64,000 bases of DNA from VXYL01 sp963665195 (lineage in GTDB: Bacteria; Pseudomonadota; Gammaproteobacteria; Pseudomonadales; Azotimanducaceae). Shown one piece after another: positions 1-17,962 of the stretch. Both the position numbers and the translations under genes were made by a program. Every line of letters starts with the position of its first letter. The stretch's first letter is position 1. The stretch spans positions 2,976,001 to 3,040,000 of the forward strand of contig OY762070.1 in the NCBI GenBank assembly GCA_963665195.1, written 5' to 3'. The notes below the pieces were generated by a model that worked only from the letters and a program-made list of their open reading frames with translations, was not told the origin of the DNA and did not search any database.

Positions 1-54
1 GCTTGGCGCGGCGCTCGGGCCGCCGCAGATCGAACGGTTGGGGCTCCCGATCGC

Positions 55-426
55 CTACTTCGGCCTCTTGGTGCCGTACTTGGAGCGGCGCTGCTTGCGA
101 TCGGCAACGGCGGCGGTGTCGAGGGTGCCGCGCACGGTGTGGTAGCGCACGCCCGGCAGGTCCTTCACCCGCCCGCCGCGGATCAGCACCACGGAGTGCT
201 CCTGCAGGTTGTGGCCTTCGCCGCCGATGTACGAGTTGACCTCGTAGCCGTTGGTGAGGCGCACCCGGCAGACCTTGCGCAGCGCCGAGTTGGGCTTCTT
301 AGGGGTGGTGGTGTAGACGCGCATGCAGGTGCCCCGCTTCTGCGGACAGCCCTGCAGGGCCGGCACCATGTTCTTGGCGATCCGGCGCTTGCGCGGCTTG
401 CGCACGAGCTGGCTGATCGTCGCCAT
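55..426 (-). CDS. rpsL: 30S ribosomal protein S12
   Basis: S12 is a 30S subunit protein at the decoding centre. The 123-aa product has the family length and is collinear with bacterial S12. It begins MATISQLVRKPRKRR and keeps the loops TTPKKPNSALRKV and GGRVKDLPGVRYH, where streptomycin-resistance changes occur; both look wild type. The ATG at 426 is preceded by a strong GAGGAGG ribosome site seven bases upstream, which rules out the longer in-frame start further out. In many gammaproteobacteria rpsL directly follows rpoC. Here about 4 kb of mostly decayed DNA lies between them and rpsL has a promoter of its own. rpsG would be expected to the left, but the first 54 bases show no gene. Confidence 0.98.
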   Translation of the reverse strand: MATISQLVRKPRKRRIAKNMVPALQGCPQKRGTCMRVYTTTPKKPNSALRKVCRVRLTNGYEVNSYIGGEGHNLQEHSVVLIRGGRVKDLPGVRYHTVRGTLDTAAVADRKQRRSKYGTKRPK

Positions 427-490
427 CGAATCCTCCTCGGGTGGCCGAACCGGGGATTGCCGAACAAGCCCCGATTCGCGGTGGCGCGCG

Positions 491-519
491 ATTGTAGGCA
501 TCATCGGCATCGTATACAA
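491..519 (-). promoter_or_regulatory. Predicted sigma70 promoter of rpsL
   Basis: Read on the minus strand, a -35-like TTGTAT and a -10 TACAAT (5/6 to consensus) are separated by exactly 17 bases, about 65 bp upstream of the rpsL start. The bases after the -10 are CGCGCGCC, the GC-rich discriminator typical of stringently controlled ribosomal promoters. It would drive rpsL independently of rpoBC. The promoter is predicted from sequence only. Confidence 0.6.
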
Positions 520-541
520 CCGCCAAATGAGGGAACGTTCC

Positions 542-1321
542 ATGCAGCAAGCCGAGGATCTCAACGCCGAGGGCGAGGCGCTCTACGAACTGCTATGCAC
601 GCTCTCGGCCGACGACTGGCGGCGCAGCACGCCGTTCAAGGACTGGACGGTCCATGACGTGATCGCGCATCTGCACACCACGGACCGGGTGGCGATGCTG
701 GCGCTCAAGGACCCGGATGCCTTCCGCGACATGGCGCGGCGGCGCGAACGGGCGATCTCCGGCAGCGGCGGCGCGAGCAGCCGCTACGAGCTGCCAGCCG
801 GCCCCGCGCTCGGCGAACTGTGGCGCGAGTGCCTGGGCGAACTGTGCGACAAGCTCGGCGCCGTCGACGCCCGCGCCCGGGTGCCGTGGTTCGGGCCGGA
901 CATGAGCGCCCGGATGTTCGCCACCGCCCGGCAGATGGAGACCTGGGCGCACGGCCAGGACATCTACGACCTGCTGCGCCGCCCCCGCGAGAACACGGAC
1001 CGCTTGCAGAACATCGCGGTGATCGGCGTGCGCACCTTCGGCTGGACCTTCGCCAACCGCGGCCTGCCGGTGCCGGACGATCCGCCCTACGTCCGCCTGA
1101 CCGCCCCGTCCGGCGCGATCTGGGAGTGGAACGAGCCTAGCGACGAGAACCGCGTGGAAGGTTCAGCCGTGGAGTTCTGCCACGTCGTCACCCAAGGCCG
1201 CAACATCGCCGACACGGCGCTCGCAGTGACCGGCGACACCGCCACGCGCTGGATGGCCATCGCCCAGTGCTTCGCAGGTGGCCCCGAAGAACCGCCGCCA
1301 CCGGGACAGCGACATTGGTAG
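542..1321 (+). CDS. TIGR03084-type metal-binding protein (DinB/maleylpyruvate isomerase fold)
   Basis: A 259-aa protein that looks like the TIGR03084 family of the DinB/mycothiol-dependent maleylpyruvate isomerase superfamily, four-helix bundles that bind a divalent metal through three histidines. The metal-site segments are visible: WTVHDVIAHLHTTDR near the N-terminus and ARQMETWAHGQDIYD in the middle. The ATG at 542 is preceded by a GAGGG site; an in-frame ATG at 527 lacks one. It is the only intact gene in the patch between rpsL and rpoC and is divergent from rpsL. The enzymatic reaction of this subfamily is not known to me, so no substrate is proposed. Confidence 0.8.
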   Translation: MQQAEDLNAEGEALYELLCTLSADDWRRSTPFKDWTVHDVIAHLHTTDRVAMLALKDPDAFRDMARRRERAISGSGGASSRYELPAGPALGELWRECLGELCDKLGAVDARARVPWFGPDMSARMFATARQMETWAHGQDIYDLLRRPRENTDRLQNIAVIGVRTFGWTFANRGLPVPDDPPYVRLTAPSGAIWEWNEPSDENRVEGSAVEFCHVVTQGRNIADTALAVTGDTATRWMAIAQCFAGGPEEPPPPGQRHW

Positions 1322-1398
1322 GTCTGAGTTGGCGAGTCGGCAGACAGGCCGGGGGCGCATAACTCCCGCGCCCGGGCGCGGGCCCTTGCAGGCGCGAC

Positions 1399-1553
1399 CT
1401 ATGCCCGACGCACCACATTGCCACCAGATGCCGCTACCAGATGCGTTGGACGGGCGTATTGATCGAAGCCTCTGTCCGTGGGCACGATTGGCAGATTGCG
1501 TGCTTGCGCCTGAGCGATTAGGACGCAATCGCGTGGGTCCCCCTGCGGACCCG
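1399..1553 (-). pseudogene. VapC (PIN domain) toxin, C-terminal remnant
   Basis: Directly after the broken antitoxin, the minus strand encodes DPRDCVLIAQAQARNLPIVP followed by TDRGFDQYA. This is the C-terminal third of a PIN-domain ribonuclease of the VapC type, including the late acidic residues. The first 80 or so codons, with the start and the first catalytic aspartate, are missing. The locus is the relic of a deleted type II toxin-antitoxin module. Confidence 0.7.
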
Positions 1554-1795
1554 TCAAGCAACAGGCGCCCCTTCCCACACCTCCAGTTCTTCCTCTGGAA
1601 GCGCGTCGAAGAAAGCGTCTTCGACATGGATCCGGTCCTTCATTGCGCCGAACCTCCGCTTGGCGCCCGGCTTGCAGCGAACCAACCCACGACTGGTTCG
1701 CCCCTGCGGGCAATGACCACATCCTCGCCCGCCTCCGCCTGCGCAAGCAACTGCGACAGCCGAGTCTTGGCTTGATGCACGTTGAACTGGGCCAT
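1554..1795 (-). pseudogene. Phd/VapB-type antitoxin, frameshifted
   Basis: The ATG at 1795 opens MAQFNVHQAKTRLSQLLAQA, the N-terminal dimerisation/DNA-binding part of a Phd/YefM antitoxin, up to RRGEPVV. The reading frame then changes near 1685. In the shifted frame the sequence continues RCKPGAKRRFGAMKDRIHVE and ends PEEELEVWEGAP, the toxin-neutralising tail of the same family. One reading-frame error therefore splits an otherwise normal gene of about 80 codons. Unrepaired, frame one stops at 1640. The partner toxin directly downstream is also broken. Confidence 0.75.
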
Positions 1796-2088
1796 AGCGG
1801 TCCTCTGCCTGGTTGCCTCGCCCTTCAGCTGGCTAGAAGCTTCGCCGGACTTGCCTTGACCAGTCAACCCGGCCGGCGACCCGCCGCGGGCGCAGATGCC
1901 CGGACGGTGCCGCGCGAACCGGCGTGTCTTGCAGGTGCGCCAGCCTAGCCGCCAGTGCCCGACTCGGTGCGCCACTGCCGGGCAGGGCGTCCGTATCCGT
2001 CCGGGGCGAGGGCGTGGCGCGACGCCGGTCCCGCGGGGATACTTGCCGCATTCCGACGCAGGGGCGGCCCCATGGCGAACGCGGTCAG

Positions 2089-2831
2089 CCACGACCGAAC
2101 TTCAAGAACCTGATTCTGGATTATCCGCGCGAGGCGCTCGCGTTCTTCGCGCCAACCGAGGCGCCAGCGCCGGACGACGACGTGGAAATCGTCCCGGCGC
2201 GGCAGGAGCAAGCGCGACCTGACGGTCGCGTTGGGAGTTTCGCTGGCGCGAAACTCCTACGGCGCAAGGCATGAGGTGACGCTCCTGGTCAACTGGCGCG
2301 ACGGCCGTCGCGACGCGGTGCTGTTCGCCTTGGAGGAGGAGTCGGACCGCTACCGCTTCTCGCCGCACCGGCTGGCGCACTACTGCCTGGACCTCGCGGA
2401 GCTCTTCGGCACGGAGCGCGTTGTGCCGGTGGCCATCTTCTTGCGCACCGGCCCCGCGCAGGAGCCGCTCAGGCTCGGCACGGAGCGCCGCGCCTATCTG
2501 AAGTTCGACCACATCGAAGTACACGGAACTCATAGACATCTACGCCGGGCTCACGGACAATGAGTACCGGCGCTACGAGCGGGAGCATCCCGAGGAGAGC
2601 AGCACCATGGCGGGAGTCATCCAGAGGGCGCGCGAGGAAGCCCTGCAGCGGGGCATGCAGCAGGGGCGCGTGGATGGGGAGCGTGCGGTGCTTGAGCGGC
2701 AGCTCCGGCGGCGATTCGGCCACCTGCCGCCCGGCGCGGCCCAGCGGCTGGATCTGGCGTCGCAGGCCGACCTCGAGTCCTGGGCCGACAACGTGCTCGA
2801 CGCCGGCAGCCTCGACGAGGTGTTCGGCTAG
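2089..2831 (+). pseudogene. Rpn-family/DUF4351 protein, decayed
   Basis: Three reading frames in order encode parts of one protein of the Rpn (recombination-promoting nuclease-like)/DUF4351 group. First comes FKNLILDYPREALAFFAP (about 2094-2200), then HEVTLLVNWRDGRRDAVLFA through HYCLDLAELFGTERVVPVAI (2270-2530), then YRRYEREHPEESSTMAGVI with the coiled-coil-like C-terminus REEALQRGMQQGR and LRRRFG (2560-2831). At least two frameshifts and an internal deletion between the second and third parts separate them. These genes are often present in many copies and associated with mobile DNA. No functional product is expected. Confidence 0.75.
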
Positions 2832-2886
2832 CCGCCCCTGATCCGGCGTCGCTTGCCAGAGCCATCGGCATCATGTGAGGGAGCAG

Positions 2887-3122
2887 ATGGCCGTGCTCAC
2901 GGAGCAAGAGTTGCTTGACGCATCCAGCGCGGCTTCGAGACGGCGCTCCAAACCACGGAGTCGATCCTTGACGCGAAGGACACCAATGCCGGACCCGGGC
3001 GGTTGTCCGCGAAGTTCGTGTACGAGGTCGGCAAGGCCATTCATGAGCGCCTTCTGTCGAATCACCTTCAGGAGGCGGGCTTGCCCTCGTCTGTGCCGGA
3101 GCTCTGCCTACGTGTCATATAA
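2887..3122 (+). pseudogene. Frameshifted hypothetical ORF, truncated
   Basis: An ATG at 2887 with a GGGAG site opens MAVLTEQELLDA. After one frame change around 2919 the sequence continues IQRGFETALQTTESILDAKD and then KFVYEVGKAIHERLLSNHLQ, stopping at 3122 next to the ISL3 remnant. The composite reads like a natural helical N-terminus, so this appears to be a real gene that suffered a frameshift and lost its 3' part. I do not recognise the family. Confidence 0.45.
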
Positions 3123-3330
3123 AGTGGCTCCGTTGAATTTCGTGTGGGTTAGGCGGCGTGGGGGTTGATGCGGGAGAAGTCGAGTTTGCCCGCGAGGAGG
3201 AAGAAGACGGTGCGGACGGTCTTGAAGGTGGCGTGGCCGCGGGCCTTGCGCTTGGCTGCCTAGAAGAGGCCGTTGAGCGCCTCGACGAAGCCGTTGGTGC
3301 GCCGGGTCCTCGCCCAAGTGGCCGATGTTC
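3123..3330 (-). mobile_element. ISL3-family transposase, C-terminal remnant
   Basis: On the minus strand the end of a DDE transposase of the ISL3 type is readable: RRTNGFVEALNGLF, an in-frame stop, then AAKRKARGHATFKTVRTVFF and LLAGKLDFSRINPHAA followed by a stop. Everything upstream (zinc finger, helix-turn-helix, first two acidic residues) is missing, and the element abuts two other decayed genes. No inverted-repeat pair can be matched because the other end is gone. Confidence 0.65.
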
Positions 3331-4353
3331 CCGTGGTACCGCCAATCGGACCCCCGCCGCGTAGGCCGGTCTTGGGATTGGCGAACCAACTGTCCGAGGG
3401 AGGTATGAACCCCTTCAGGAAAGGTAATCCTGCGCCGCCTCCAGAAAAGTAGACTGCGACTTGACCACCGTGGCGAGCCGGTACAACGTCCCGCAGAACA
3501 CCATCGAACGTCCGCTTGAGCTCCGTGACGATCTGGCATCTCCGCGCCTTCTAGGAATTCGTGGAGATCCAGCCGGAAGGAGGCGCCACGCCAGTACCTT
3601 TCTGCGGTGCCTTCATTGAACAGTTCCTCCTTGATCTCGCGAGCTTCCCGCGCCAGCTGCGCCTCGATTTCTTCCGCATCCCGCCGACTGGCGATGTCGG
3701 AGCTTGTCAGCGCGTGCTCGACGAGCGCCTCGTCGATCGCATTCCCGGCGAAGGCACGCGGCTGCCTCATGAAGAGGCAGGTCCGTGAAGAGCTCGTTGC
3801 CGAATTCGCGACTGACGAACTCGGCCTGCGCAAGAAGCAGCATCAGCTCGGTTTTAGCCCACCCAGCCTTCTCGGGCTCAAACGCTGGCATCGTCGCGGC
3901 ACGGGCAACCGAGCGATCTACTCGCCCTCGGGCAGAGAGTGCCACCAGCGCTGCTTGGGTGAGGAACGCCAGATAAAGGACGATCATGTCGCGGACGGAC
4001 ACCTGCGGGCTCGTGGGGTTGAACCGGCGCGGCAGCGGGCGATCAAGATCTCGCACATCGTTCGCCGCGGTAAGGGGGTCCTTGACAGCTCGGAACGCAG
4101 GGCGCCCGCCGTCGGATGCGTTGACGGCTCGGCTGCCGAAAGACACCCTCCCGCGCTCGGAGATGAGCACCGCCGTCTCCAGCATGTAGTCTTCGGTACT
4201 GGCGCCATCGGGGAGGCCGGTTCCTTGGCCGGCAGCGTCCGCGATGCGCAGCAACCTCGACCGCCGCCCGACTGCACACGCCGCCGCCTTGCAGAACGCC
4301 GTTCCGAAATCCAAGCAAAGCCGCGTGGCGACCCCTGATCCTCTTGCTTCCAT
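3330..4353 (-). pseudogene. Hsp70-like actin-fold ATPase, frameshifted and truncated
   Basis: The ATG at 4353 lies 39 bp downstream of the rpoC stop and opens a protein with RLCLDFGTAFCKAAACAVG, the phosphate-1 motif of the Hsp70/actin superfamily, then SFGSRAVNASDGGRPAFRAV. Continuity needs a frame change near 3780 (to AGNAIDEALVEHALTSSD and RLDLHEFLEGA) and another near 3540 (to ELKRTFDGVLRDVVPARHGG). It ends in PPSDSWFANPKTG where ISL3 sequence begins. The family normally has 600-900 residues, so half or more is lost. It cannot make a functional ATPase. Confidence 0.7.
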
Positions 4354-4391
4354 TGGTCGCCGGGACGCAAGGCGCCCTTCAATCTCCCCTG

Positions 4392-8588
<4,197 letters not shown>

Positions 8589-8650
8589 GTGCTTTCCCTC
8601 TTCTGTCTATACCCGCCGTGGACTTCGACCGTCCGCGTCAGCGGACGCGC

Positions 8651-12736
<4,086 letters not shown>

Positions 12737-12813
12737 TCGAGTCCTGTCCCCTCTTGGGTGGTCTGGTTGGCCCGCCTAGCGGGCGCCGCTGCCTTGCACG
12801 GGTGCGACTCGCA

Positions 12814-12857
12814 GGCAAACCCCGCGCCCACGATCAGCCGTGGGCGCGGGGTCTGCC
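12814..12857 (-). promoter_or_regulatory. rplL-rpoB intergenic hairpin (attenuator or RNase processing site)
   Basis: The 230-bp gap between rplL and rpoB contains a perfect 13-bp inverted repeat: arms CCCCGCGCCCACG at 12820-12832 and its complement at 12839-12851, with a 6-base loop. A further GGCA/TGCC pairing lies outside. No U-run follows, so it is not a complete terminator. E. coli has a partial terminator and an RNase III site in the same gap that set the ratio of L7/L12 to beta. This hairpin is placed to do the same; that role is inferred from position. Confidence 0.7.
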
Positions 12858-12966
12858 CCGTTCGCGCCGCGCCCGAGCGCCCTCTTCCGGGTGCCCGAGC
12901 GGATCCGCCAGCTGCGCCGCACGAACGCGGCGGCGCTGGCGGGAATCGAAAACCGAGCGCCGATGT

Positions 12967-13350
12967 CTACTTGACCTCGACGGTCGCGCCTGCTTCTTCC
13001 AACTGCTTCCTGATCTCCTCCGATTCGTCCTTGCTCACGCCTTCCTTGACGGGCGACGGCGCACCGTCCACCAGACCCTTGGCCTCCTTGAGGCCGAGGC
13101 CGGTGATGGCCCGCACCGCCTTGATGACGTTGACCTTCTTGTCGCCGATGGCGGCAAGGTTCACCGTGAACTCGGTCTGCTCCTCGGCGGCGGCGCCTGC
13201 GTCGTCGGCCGGGCCGGCAGTCGGCGCCACCGCCACGGGGGCCGCGGCGCTGACACCGAACTTCTCCTCCATGGAGCGCACGAGTTCCACCACTTCCATG
13301 ACGCTCATGTCGGCGATCGCGTTCAAGATGTCGTCTTTGGACAAAGCCAT
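12967..13350 (-). CDS. rplL: 50S ribosomal protein L7/L12
   Basis: The 127-aa stalk protein recruits translation factors to the ribosome. The N-terminal dimerisation helix pair (ALSKDDILNAIADMSVMEVV), the Ala-rich hinge (residues about 35-60) and the C-terminal factor-binding domain with KVNVIKAVRAITGLGLKEAK are all present. It is 105 bp downstream of rplJ and precedes the attenuator-like hairpin before rpoB, the usual order. The hinge is slightly longer and more acidic (GPADDAGAAAEEQ) than in E. coli. Confidence 0.98.
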   Translation of the reverse strand: MALSKDDILNAIADMSVMEVVELVRSMEEKFGVSAAAPVAVAPTAGPADDAGAAAEEQTEFTVNLAAIGDKKVNVIKAVRAITGLGLKEAKGLVDGAPSPVKEGVSKDESEEIRKQLEEAGATVEVK

Positions 13351-13455
13351 GCTGTTGGTCTCCTAGTCTGCTGCTTTGTGCGTTTCGTCAGGCCGCGGGA
13401 TCGTCCCGTTTGCCGTGCCCTGGGCCGCGCTATGCCGCCCTCGTGTTTCGATTCG

Positions 13456-13983
13456 TCAGTCCGCTGCGCGCTGCTCGCCAACCGCCGCCAGCGTGCGGAC
13501 GAGCTGGCTCGGCACGTCGTTCAGGGCGACGGCGAGCTTGGTCGCCGGCGCCAGCAGCACCGACATCAGCATCGCCAACGCCCCGTCCTCGGTGGGCAGC
13601 GAAGCCACCCGGTCGAGATCCTCTGCCGGATAGATCTGGCCGCCGACGGAAAGCGCCTTAACATCCAGCGCGTCGAGTTCCGCCGCGGCATCCTTGAACA
13701 GCCGCGCCGCGGAGCCCGGTTCGTCGGTGGAGAAGGCGAGCAGCGTGGGGCCGCTGGCCGCGGCCTCGAGGCACTCGAAGTCGGTGCCCTTGACGGCGCG
13801 CTTCAAGAGCGTATTGCGCACCACGCGCAGCGTCACGCCGGAGTCCCGGGCGCGGGCGCGCAGCTCCGTCATCTCCTGCACCGTGAGGCCCCGGTAGTCC
13901 GCCAGCAGCGCGGAGGAGGCGCCGGCCGCGGCCGCATGGACGTCCGCGACGATCGCTTCCTTCTGTGCCAGTTGCAGCGCCAT
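13456..13983 (-). CDS. rplJ: 50S ribosomal protein L10
   Basis: The 175-aa L10 forms the base of the ribosomal stalk. It binds 23S rRNA through its N-terminal domain (LLADYRGLTVQEMTELRARA, RVVRNTLLKRAV) and L7/L12 dimers through its C-terminal helix (LAPATKLAVALNDVPSQLVR). It lies 38 bp after rplA in the transcription direction. In E. coli an L10-L12 complex represses its own mRNA; no specific leader structure was examined here. Confidence 0.98.
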   Translation of the reverse strand: MALQLAQKEAIVADVHAAAAGASSALLADYRGLTVQEMTELRARARDSGVTLRVVRNTLLKRAVKGTDFECLEAAASGPTLLAFSTDEPGSAARLFKDAAAELDALDVKALSVGGQIYPAEDLDRVASLPTEDGALAMLMSVLLAPATKLAVALNDVPSQLVRTLAAVGEQRAAD

Positions 13984-14021
13984 TCGTGTTTCTCTCTTTA
14001 GCTTCCGTCCGGTAAGACGGC

Positions 14022-14717
14022 CTAGACCGCCAGCGACGCTTCGTCGACCCGGATGCCCGGGCCCATGGTCGTCGAAAGGGTGATCTTCTTCAGGTACTGG
14101 CCCTTGGCGGACGCCGGCTTCGCCTTCTTCAGGTCGACCACCAGCGCCTCCAGGTTCTCTCTGATCTGGTTCGGCTCGAAGGCCACCGTGCCGACGCTGC
14201 CGTGGACGATGCCGCCGCGGTCGGCGCGGAACTGCACCTGGCCGGCCTTGGCGTTCTTCACCGCGGTTTCGACATCCGCCGTCACCGTGCCGGTCTTGGG
14301 GTTCGGCATCAGGCCGCGCGGGCCGAGCACGCGGCCGAGCGGACCGACCACGCGCATCGCGTCGGGGCTGGCGATCACCACGTCGAAGTCCAGTTCGCCG
14401 CCCTGGACGCGCTCGGCCAAGTCCTCGAGGCCCACGACGTCCGCGCCGGCGGCGCTCGCCTTGTCGGCGTTGTCGCCCTGCGCGAACACTGCCACGCGCA
14501 CCTGCTTGCCGGCGCCGTGCGGCAGCGTGGTGGCGCCGCGCACCGCCTGGTCGCTCTTGCGCGGGTCCACGCCGAGGTTGATCGACACGTCCACCGACTC
14601 GGCGAACGCGGTGCGGGAGATTTTCGCCAGCAGCTGAGCGGCTTCCTCAATGGGGTACGCCTTGGCGCGGTCCACCTGCTGCTCCAGCGCCTGCATGCGC
14701 TTGCTCTTCCTGGCCAT
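14022..14717 (-). CDS. rplA: 50S ribosomal protein L1
   Basis: The 231-aa L1 is the mobile L1-stalk protein and autogenous repressor of the L11 operon. Characteristic segments are GPLGRVLGPRGLMPNPKTGT and VQFRADRGGIVHGSVGTVAF. Only two bases separate its start codon from the rplK stop, so the two are translationally coupled as in other bacteria. Confidence 0.98.
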   Translation of the reverse strand: MARKSKRMQALEQQVDRAKAYPIEEAAQLLAKISRTAFAESVDVSINLGVDPRKSDQAVRGATTLPHGAGKQVRVAVFAQGDNADKASAAGADVVGLEDLAERVQGGELDFDVVIASPDAMRVVGPLGRVLGPRGLMPNPKTGTVTADVETAVKNAKAGQVQFRADRGGIVHGSVGTVAFEPNQIRENLEALVVDLKKAKPASAKGQYLKKITLSTTMGPGIRVDEASLAV

Positions 14718-14719
14718 GT

Positions 14720-15166
<447 letters not shown>

Positions 15167-15178
15167 GATCTCTCCCTC

Positions 15179-15706
15179 CTACCCCTTCTCCACTTGCGAG
15201 AAGTCGAGGTCCACCGGCGTCGAGCGGCCGAAGATGGTCACGGCCACCACCATGCGGTTCTTCTCGTAGTTCACTTCCTCGACGACGCCGTTGAAGTCGT
15301 TGAACGGGCCATCCACCACGCGCACCAGCTCGCCGGGCTCGAATACGGTCTTCGGCGTCGCCTTCTCGCTGCCGGCGCGCACGCGGGCGAGGATGGTCTC
15401 GGCCTCGGCGTCGGTGAGCGGCGCCGGCGCGTCGGCCTTGCCGCCGATGAAGCCCATGACCTTGGGCGTGTCCTTCACCAGATGCCAGGTGTCGTCGTTC
15501 AGTTCCATGTTGACCAGCACGTAGCCGGGGAAGAACTTGCGCTCGCTGCGGCGCTTTTTGCCGGCGCGCATCTCGACGACTTCCTCGGTAGGCACGAGCA
15601 CATCGCCGAAGTGGTCCTTCAGATCGGACAGGCCGATGCGCTCGCCGAGCGAGCGCGCCACGGCCTTCTCGAAGCCGGAATAGGCGTGAACCACGTACCA
15701 GTGCAT
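15179..15706 (-). CDS. nusG: Transcription termination/antitermination factor NusG
   Basis: NusG binds the RNA polymerase clamp and links it to Rho or S10. The 175-aa product has the NGN domain (HWYVVHAYSGFEKAVARSL, KFFPGYVLVNMELND) and a C-terminal KOW domain (FEPGELVRVVDGPFNDFNGV). I start at the ATG at 15706 because homologues begin a few residues before WYVV. A TTG at 15718 overlapping the secE stop would add four residues and is possible by coupling. It forms the secE-nusG pair normally found ahead of rplK. Confidence 0.97.
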   Translation of the reverse strand: MHWYVVHAYSGFEKAVARSLGERIGLSDLKDHFGDVLVPTEEVVEMRAGKKRRSERKFFPGYVLVNMELNDDTWHLVKDTPKVMGFIGGKADAPAPLTDAEAETILARVRAGSEKATPKTVFEPGELVRVVDGPFNDFNGVVEEVNYEKNRMVVAVTIFGRSTPVDLDFSQVEKG

Positions 15707-15710
15707 GTCT

Positions 15711-16022
15711 CTAGCCAATCACTCCTTGCACGATCCAGCTCAGCAGCGAGTCGAGGCCCCACAGGATCAGCGAGAACACGAGGATCATGATCAGCACGAT
15801 CACCGTGGTCTGCGTCGCCTCCTGCCGCGTCGGCCACACCACGCGGCGCATCTCCGCGCGCGCTTCCCGAGCCAGCGCCCAGACCCGCTGGCCGCGCTCG
15901 GTCTGCAGCGCCGTGAAGCCCGCCACCAGACCCACGGCCACGAGCGCGAGGGCGCGGATCAGCAGCGACTCGTCCTGGTAGTACCAGTTGCCGACCACCC
16001 CGCCGGCTACCAGCACCATCAC
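15711..16022 (-). CDS. secE: Preprotein translocase subunit SecE
   Basis: SecE clamps SecY in the inner membrane. This product has the three-helix E. coli type: two N-terminal hydrophobic segments, then the amphipathic motif AREARAEMRRVVWPTRQEAT and the conserved transmembrane helix ending LILWGLDSLLSW. The first standard start is GTG at 16022 (ATG at 16019). The same frame stays open upstream and encodes ERRNDTEQKTIVDWLKWAV, just like the cytoplasmic tail of homologues, but no ATG, GTG or TTG occurs before tRNA-Trp. The true start may be a rare codon. Confidence 0.93.
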   Translation of the reverse strand: MMVLVAGGVVGNWYYQDESLLIRALALVAVGLVAGFTALQTERGQRVWALAREARAEMRRVVWPTRQEATQTTVIVLIMILVFSLILWGLDSLLSWIVQGVIG

Positions 16023-16141
16023 AACGGCCCACTTCAGCCAATCGACGATCGTCTTCTGCTCCGTGTCGTTGCGGCGCTCCCGTGGCGCCCTTCGTTCGCT
16101 CGCCCCGGCCGCGCCGGGGTTGTTCCCGGCAGCGCCGGACT

Positions 16142-16217
16142 TGGCAGGCCAGGAGGGAATCGAACCCCCAACCTGCGGTTTTGGAGACCGCTGCTCTACC
16201 TATTGAGCTACTGGCCT
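16142..16217 (-). tRNA. tRNA-Trp (CCA)
   Basis: A 76-nt cloverleaf with acceptor stem AGGCCAG/CTGGCCT, D-loop GCTCAATAGGTAGAGC, anticodon loop CTCCAAA (anticodon CCA), T-arm with TTCGATT and encoded 3' GCCA. Its position between tuf and secE is conserved in gammaproteobacteria. A 13-bp copy of its 5' end lies just upstream (16220-16232). Confidence 0.97.
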
Positions 16218-16267
16218 TCTGAGCTACTGGCCCTCGGCTTCCTGCTGCACAAGCCCCGAGCCGCGCC

Positions 16268-17464
<1,197 letters not shown>

Positions 17465-17539
17465 TTGCTTGCCGTCTCCTCTTGTGCTGGCCTTGTGCTG
17501 GCCCGCCTGCCATCCGCCGCCTCAAGCGGCGCCGGGAAC

Positions 17540-17615
17540 TGGTGCTCACAATCGGACTTGAACCGATGGCCTCATCCTTACCAAGGATGCGCTCTACCGA
17601 CTGAGCTATGTGAGC
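17540..17615 (-). tRNA. tRNA-Thr (GGT)
   Basis: A 76-nt cloverleaf with acceptor GCTCACA/TGTGAGC, anticodon loop TTGGTAA (anticodon GGT), T-loop TTCAAGT and encoded CCA. It is the last tRNA before tuf in the tyr-gly-thr-tuf transcription unit. Confidence 0.97.
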
Positions 17616-17660
17616 GTGCGGTTTTCTTAACTGGCGACCCTAGGCGACATGCCCGACGGC

Positions 17661-17734
17661 TGGAGCGGGTAGCGGGAATCGAACCCGCGCCATCAGCTTG
17701 GAAGGCTGAGGTTCTACCACTGAACAATACCCGC
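17661..17734 (-). tRNA. tRNA-Gly (TCC)
   Basis: A 74-nt cloverleaf with acceptor GCGGGTA/TACCCGC, D-arm TTCAGTGGTAGAA, anticodon loop CTTCCAA (anticodon TCC), T-loop TTCGATT and encoded CCA. It lies between the Tyr and Thr tRNAs. Confidence 0.97.
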
Positions 17735-17811
17735 ACGGACCCGCAATGGACCCGCGCCCAACCCGGTTCCTCGCACGTAAGCGCCTCCGTCGCCCGCATC
17801 CCGCCCGCCTT

Positions 17812-17896
17812 TGGTGGAGGGGGTAGGATTCGAACCTACGAAGGCTGAGCCGTCAGATTTACAGTCTGATCCCTTTGGCCGCTCGGGAACCCCTCC
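17812..17896 (-). tRNA. tRNA-Tyr (GTA)
   Basis: An 85-nt class II tRNA with acceptor GGAGGGG, anticodon loop CTGTAAA (anticodon GTA), a long variable arm, T-loop TTCGAAT and encoded CCA. It is the first gene of the tRNA-tuf operon, directly after the promoter at 17922-17950. Confidence 0.97.
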
Positions 17897-17921
17897 GGGA
17901 CGCCGATGAAAAGGACGCGCA

Positions 17922-17950
17922 ACTATGCAGACGCCCGCGGCGCATGTCAA
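17922..17950 (-). promoter_or_regulatory. Predicted sigma70 promoter of the tRNA-Tyr/Gly/Thr-tuf operon
   Basis: On the minus strand a perfect -35 TTGACA is followed after 17 bases by the -10 CATAGT and a GCGCGTCC discriminator. Transcription would start about 20 bases before tRNA-Tyr. The GC-rich discriminator is the usual mark of stringent control of stable-RNA promoters. Position and consensus make this the best promoter in the window. Confidence 0.85.
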
Positions 17951-17962
17951 CGGCCAATTTGG

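Noticed and set aside
1163..1627. Minus-strand 154-aa frame antisense to the TIGR03084 gene
   Set aside because: It crosses both the intact gene on the other strand and the toxin-antitoxin remnant and shows no protein-like pattern of its own.
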